This document shows positions 59,065 through 64,000 of a DNA stretch of 64,000 bases, piece after piece. The stretch comes from Hofstenia miamia (taxonomy: Eukaryota > Xenacoelomorpha > Acoela), in the NCBI GenBank assembly GCA_004352715.1, contig SCFE01000028.1, positions 1,277,465 through 1,341,464 of the forward strand, read 5' to 3'. The stretch's first letter is position 1. Each line of letters opens with the position of its first letter. A model generated the notes under the pieces. The model saw only the letters and a program-made list of their open reading frames with translations. It searched no databases and was not told the DNA's origin. The translations under genes were made by a program, and so were the position numbers.

Positions 59065-59559
59065 CAAAGTGTTTATTATTGTTAAAGTACCAACGGTATT
59101 AAATGAAGTTTCTATTCTAAAATTTATACATAGTGTTTGTGTTTATTTGTTTATACGAAACAAATCATGACCTTATGAGTGTAAATTGCGGATTTAACAA
59201 ACTTTTTGAAGAAAATTATAAATCTTTTTTCATGATATTATAAAGTTATAAACACACGTTAAGAATGATAGATCTTATCCTTTACTAAAATGACGATGCA
59301 AGTTTTCAAAAAATGCCTAGTATTCTGCTTCAGATAGAAGTTTTGCTCACTGCGCCATTTGCTGAGGAGCTATGCACATGTATGGAAATATATTTTCACT
59401 TGCTTATTGAATCCATACGACTCGAAAACCTGCGGTAGACCCGAAACATTTGAATGAAAATTGGACTGATTGACCTGGTAAAGATACCTAACACGCAAGA
59501 GAGGACATGGTTGAATATCACCATGATGTTTTCAAAAGCGGTTTTGACTAGATAAATAA
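59065..59559. other. Interval between the CRD exon and a MITE fragment
   Basis: No gene was seen. The minus-strand frame at 59396-59698 overlaps the MITE fragment and is not taken as coding. Confidence 0.4.
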
Positions 59560-59687
59560 TAATATTTTCGGTAAAAAATGAAAAATTTACAATATAAGGT
59601 CGTGAAATGCATTTTTTAGGATCTCTTTTCTCAATATTTTCAAAATTTTGTTCATGTCCCCCATCAGAAAATCCTGCGTGCGCCCAT
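59560..59687. mobile_element. hAT-type MITE fragment (GCGTACGCC family)
   Basis: The sequence AAATGCATTTTTTAGGATCT to CATGTCCCCCATCAG and the end GCGTGCGCCCATG closely parallel 47390-47487. The opposite end was not identified. Confidence 0.55.
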
Positions 59688-59842
59688 GGTAGTGCCACAA
59701 CTCTGCTGCCATTGTCTATTTAAGGAACTAGCTAATACTACCTATGAGCAAATACATTATACAGTAGAATACGAATATATCAACTTTGCATATATTGACA
59801 ATTATATTATATCGACATGCCTATTGCGGCCATATACATTTT

Positions 59843-60006
59843 CACAGATGGACAAGGGCCGGGTTCAAGATTTAGGAAATTACGGACAAAAAAGGGCCGA
59901 ATAAACTCAATTATAACAATCTTGTAAATATACATTTGTGAAATCTCAATAGAAGCAACTATCTAACTTTGTGTAACGTTGCATTGAAAATATATTCCAC
60001 CCAAGC
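59843..60006. mobile_element. hAT-type fragment (CAGAGATGG family)
   Basis: It starts CACAGATGGACAAGGGCCGG and continues through CAAGATTTAGGAAATTACGG and AACGTTGCATTGAA to CACCCAAGCAA. This is the reverse complement of the right half of the element at 15685-16016. It breaks off into a short (AT)n run. Confidence 0.7.
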
Positions 60007-60206
60007 AAATATATATATATAAGTAAGTATTTTGATTAGTTTATTCTAAAAACTTATTATACATATTTTATTGAAAGACAAAATACTAAGATAGTCTTCA
60101 AGATTGATGATTTTGGAAAAAATATAGTTAGTCTACAATATTTTAAAACGTTAGAGCTATTTTGATGTTTTTCCTGTAATAAGTTCCGTAAATGTTAAAT
60201 TTATAG

Positions 60207-60686
60207 TTAAATTATATCATTCAAATAGAAATAGTGCGACATTTGTTTCCATCTGTTACTAATACTTCCATAACGAACAAATATCATCTGACAAAACCTC
60301 TTGCAAACATCACGTCATCATCGAAAACATCATCCCAAATGGATTTCAATAAATATAAGGAATTATTGGATGATCTTTATCAAATTCTTAGCCAAGAAGA
60401 CGTAAATAGTGATTTTAGTGATACAACGGTCTCTAGTGATACCAAAGACGTATCGTCTGCGAATTACTATGTTTTGGATACAATTACGCAATCAAATGAG
60501 CTTATTCTTCCTAGTTGTCGGTATGACTTTAATCCTATGGATATAAAAGTCTATCCTGAAGAACCTATTTTTGCCAATTTTAATAGTCTAAATGACTCAA
60601 CAAATATTGATGACTCAGCTTTGGTGCCTTTCGTTGAAACAATACCATACATTAATTTTGAACTCAGAAGTTCCAATGAGACGTAA
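60207..60686 (+). CDS. Acidic Ser/Asp-rich terminal exon, unknown protein
   Basis: A frame open from 60207 to the TAA at 60684-60686 gives about 150 residues of plausible protein. An acceptor CATTCAAATAG lies at 60228, giving an exon start at 60229 with two leading bases; the first Met is well inside (QMDFNKYKELLDDLYQIL). The sequence is rich in Ser, Asp, Asn and Thr (DFSDTTVSSDTKDVSS, FNSLNDSTNIDDSALVPF). It has no cysteine cluster and no hydrophobic segment. This composition suits a disordered cytoplasmic tail or regulatory region. I do not recognise a family. It is about 1.1 kb downstream of the CRD exon, which ends in its own stop, so they are probably separate. Confidence 0.5.
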   Translation, partial: LNYIIQIEIVRHLFPSVTNTSITNKYHLTKPLANITSSSKTSSQMDFNKYKELLDDLYQILSQEDVNSDFSDTTVSSDTKDVSSANYYVLDTITQSNELILPSCRYDFNPMDIKVYPEEPIFANFNSLNDSTNIDDSALVPFVETIPYINFELRSSNET

Positions 60687-61429
60687 TTATCAAGTTGTAT
60701 TATTATTATTTTCGATTAATTTATTTTAATAACCTTCTTATTTTTTCATCCAGTAATAGTGATTTTACCGCGTTATTATTACATCTGTAAATAACATTAT
60801 AGCATTATAGCTTACAATAATAATATTATATTATTACACTGTTTGTGAAATTTTTAAAATAGAAGGAATGTAACTCAATTAAAGCTCAATTCATAAATTT
60901 ATTATAACGTTCTCACCGACTTGCAATTACATAATTATGTTAGCATTCTTGTTGGAACGCAACAAATCCTGTAAATGCTTCAAAAATAGTGACATATCTT
61001 GTAACACGTGTGAGTTTTCCTACTTTATTCAATTAATATCGATTAAATTTCTAATGGCACTTGTATTGAATGCTCGGGCATCATATATTTAATCTCGATT
61101 AAATATATTAAGTAGGAAAATTCGCACATGAACTCTTATTACATTTCAATGATTAATCAAATACGCTACTATAGATTACGCACATGTTGTTATGCATATT
61201 AGGGAACTACATTCGTTATTTTTTCGATTTTAGATATAGCAAGTGAGTATGCTTACCGATTATCTTTGCATTATATATTCTTTCAACTGTACAAATGTTC
61301 TATGAAATGCAAAAATACGGACAGAAACCGTAATACCGAAAACAACTGGTCAAAAAGAGAATTTAACCAATAAATACGAGGAAACCAGGCAAAGCGGTCA
61401 AAACTGATACTATATAGTGTGAGGAGCGG
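60687..61429. other. Gene-poor AT-rich interval
   Basis: No gene was seen. Around 61015-61110 an imperfect inverted repeat joins TTTCCTACTTTATTCAATTA and its complement-like TTAAGTAGGAAAATTCGCAC, suggesting a small foldback element without a clear duplication. Confidence 0.35.
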
Positions 61430-61860
61430 TCAAAGCCGATGCTCACATGAGAGTAAATTGGGCACCGGATCGGTATGGTCGCCAATTGTGGGTACCGCTT
61501 CCATCTTTGGGTACTCCATTAATAAAAACTCTTTGCTTACGCTCAGATAAATTAGATATAACAACTTCATTATATGGATTGGAATATCAAGCGTGTCAAG
61601 TTTTTGAAGCAATTGGAAATGATTTACCTTGTCAAGAGCCTTAACGATGTCAATGTACAAAACAAATGAGGGAAAATTTTCAGCATATGCTGAATAAAGT
61701 TTTTCAATATGTTTTAATAGTTGTGTTACTGTCGATCGTTTATTTTTGAAGAATCCATGTTAAGAAGAAAAGATGAAATTCTTAATGATAAGAAATAAAA
61801 TTTTGTTTCAAATGAAAGTGGTTATTCAGGTATAATACTGATAGGTTGGTAATTATTAAT
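61430..61860 (-). pseudogene. LINE reverse-transcriptase remnant
   Basis: On the minus strand the order is YQPISIIPE (cf. YRPISLLP), then HGFFKNKRSTVTQLLKHIEK, then FVLYIDIVKALDKVNHFQLL (RT motif A with KALD for KAFD) and QKLDTLDIPIHIM. These are consecutive RT blocks of a non-LTR element. A stop or shift separates the first two blocks, and motifs B and C are absent, so it is truncated. Confidence 0.75.
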
Positions 61861-63134
61861 CATATTTTTTATCCAGACCTATGAATTGGAATTATATTGT
61901 ATTTGATTGAATTAGTTCAATATCTTTTTTAGGGGTACATTTCCATCTTCGGAACCAAATTTTTCCTTACTCTATTTTCACTAGTGCTACTTTTAATTAA
62001 CAAACCGATTTGTCAGCATTTTGAAGAATTGTATCAAAGCTTTTTAAGAAATATTGAATGGTTTTTACAATTGACAAGGCGCGCTAAAAGGGTGTTAAAA
62101 CATGTGTTTATGCCAAATTACATGCAAACAGTATTTTTTGCATTGCGAAATCCGATTTTTGTAAAAATATTCAAATTATTTTTATATTTAGTGTTAAAAT
62201 AATGAGACGGTTTATTGTCCATGAGAACAACAACTACCCTGAAATATTTTGTTATTTGAAGACAATCTGTGTGAGTCCCGTCCAGGCGCGCCCTGCCCAA
62301 AGTCAGAGGTTGTCGGGCAGTAGATATTTCTGTATCTTGTGGTGTTTTTATATTGCGTAATGTAAGAGATTGTCGCTAATTTAAGACGATAAATAAAGAG
62401 GAGACAACTTTCTATCTTGAAGTGTTTTTAGATTTTAAATTTCTTCATTAGTTTGTGAGTTACAAGAGCTTAAAAAATTTTTGTCATCACAGATTTTGAA
62501 AAATTCTTTTTGAAAATAGGTTTAATAAAATACTTATTGGGGAATAGTGAACAAGATTTGGAGCGTTAGAAAGATTCAGAGGTTTTGTCCAGAGATTGTC
62601 AGCATCAACGGGAATGGGTGTAGATCTAGTAGTCGAAGATTTACCTAGTTAGGTAGCACTTAAAATACAGAAAAATTAATACTTAGATAGTTAATATATT
62701 TTTAGGTGATTTTAATCATGAATTAAGAAATGTTTACCACTTTCTGCCTATCAACTTTTTTGCTTGGTAAATAACGAAAAATTCATGCTGCATGTATAAA
62801 CTTTTGCACTAATAAATTTTTAAGTGTTTTCAGCAATAATATTTAGAACATTATATTTGCTTAAATTACCAATGCTTTTGGAAATCACGTTCTGATCAGG
62901 TAACAAAATCGGGAATCGGTTTAGACAGTGTCCAGTAAATTTTGTGGCAATCGGGATGAGTCATTTATATATCATCTTATCGAATCGAATTGGACTTTCT
63001 TTTTGAATTCCCATCTATATGATATCTCAATATTTATGATTACTCTAGATTTAGAGCTACTCAAACCTGGTATCCATAAATAACGGACATATTGATTTTT
63101 AGTCAATTTTCCACTGAAAAAGAGCTAATAGATG

Positions 63135-63176
<42 letters not shown>

Positions 63177-64000
63177 GAACGTTTTTGTAAATTACAGGTT
63201 AATTACAATCATATTTTAGTACATATAAATATGATAATTGCAGGTATTTTCGCAGCTTGAGATTTGAGAAACTCCTTGACCAGGTGTGTCAACGGGTCAC
63301 TTGTTCTTGACCCGTGAACCGCTCCTTTCTGACCCGCGACCCGTGATCTGAATGATAGATTGTTAGAGGTTTTTTTTCAATAAAAACATCTAAATTAGGT
63401 TAGTTTAACCTAATTTTTGAACTGATTATTTTGATGATATATATAATATATACCCTATGCTTCATATTACGCTAAAACTTTCAAAGATTAACACCATTGA
63501 AAATATATATATATATATATATATATTATACATATACATATATATAAATATATTCGACTTTATTTTTGAAAATTCTTAGTGTTTTAAAATGTTTAACCCT
63601 TTCATTAAATTCTTTTATTTAATTGATTAGATGATTTATATATATATATACAATAAAATCAACCACATTTTAATTAAAAAAGAAAAAATGTGTGAGAATA
63701 CTCCAATAAGGGCTTAAAAATGTAGGCTTAATTTTCTAACAAAACTCAAAATTCTTTGGTGTGGGTTTATGCTTAAATGACGGCCCACTCGCAACTATTA
63801 TAAATGCTTATTTTAAAGGGTTGCATAAAATTTCATTTTTTGCTACTTATATAATATTTCTAAGCAATGATCTTCGTCTATTAAATAAGATTTCAGCTAG
63901 AAATGCAGAGTAAAGCAGCCATAATTAGTAAAAAATACCTGTTTTTGTTGTCTGTACCAAGATTAAATTAGAAAAATCTCTTTTGTTAAGCGCCTCTTCT
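61861..64000. other. Gene-poor AT-rich right end
   Basis: No supportable gene was seen. A GACCCG-rich block at 63275-63350 (AACGGGTCACTTGTTC and CTGACCCGCGACCCGTGATC) matches the type of sequence found in GPALPP1 intron 2 and at 6900. (AT)n runs occur at 63137, 63502 and 63636. The frame at 61984-62202 has no recognised homology. Confidence 0.4.
63137..63172. repeat. (AT)n microsatellite
   Basis: A run of about 18 AT units; a shorter run follows at 63502-63525. Confidence 0.95.

Noticed and set aside
1-64000. CRISPR arrays or bacterial operons
   Set aside because: There are no regularly spaced identical repeats, and the genes are spliced; the DNA is eukaryotic.

Overview
The window is animal (metazoan) nuclear DNA. 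It is roughly 70% A+T, has spliced genes with GT..AG introns, carries AATAAA signals, and is full of decayed transposons. Three things suggest an invertebrate: short genes among dense transposon debris, non-LTR elements and Penelope-like elements side by side, and a Frizzled-type cysteine-rich domain. A tunicate or another marine invertebrate would fit, but the species cannot be fixed from the sequence. No bacterial features, CRISPR array, rRNA or convincing tRNA were seen.

Two conserved spliced genes lie head to tail on the + strand in the centre. The first (21396-24673, three exons, 348 residues) is mitochondrial-type tryptophanyl-tRNA synthetase (WARS2). The second (26129-35659) is a GPALPP1 / DUF3752 protein with about twelve GPxLP motifs. 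Its second and third exons appear twice in the assembly because an alternative-allele contig, bounded by single N bases, has been inserted.

Three less certain protein genes lie to the right. One is a single-exon secreted six-cysteine protein of unknown family (45878-46420). One is an exon encoding a complete ten-cysteine Frizzled-type CRD that needs an upstream exon for its start (58579-59064). One is an acidic, Ser/Asp/Asn-rich terminal exon of unknown family (60207-60686). Two minus-strand candidate exons, at 13-375 and 4824-4977, are tentative.

Most of the rest is mobile DNA. The DNA transposons are hAT-type non-autonomous elements (468, 15006, 15685, 22902, 44594 and others), Harbinger-like foldback MITEs with 3-bp TAA/TTA duplications (12126, 15613, 29786), and TTAA-flanked piggyBac-type elements (40827, 45452, 54273). 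The retroelements are LINE fragments with endonuclease, reverse transcriptase or SGNH-esterase ORF1 domains (34330, 38740, 43205, 46665, 47185, 61430) and three Penelope-like fragments (37600, 39720, 54616). None looks intact. The left 21 kb holds almost no supportable gene. No dedicated new biological system was found. The most informative novelties are the esterase-bearing LINE, the orphan CRD and secreted genes, and the nested or empty-site transposon insertions.
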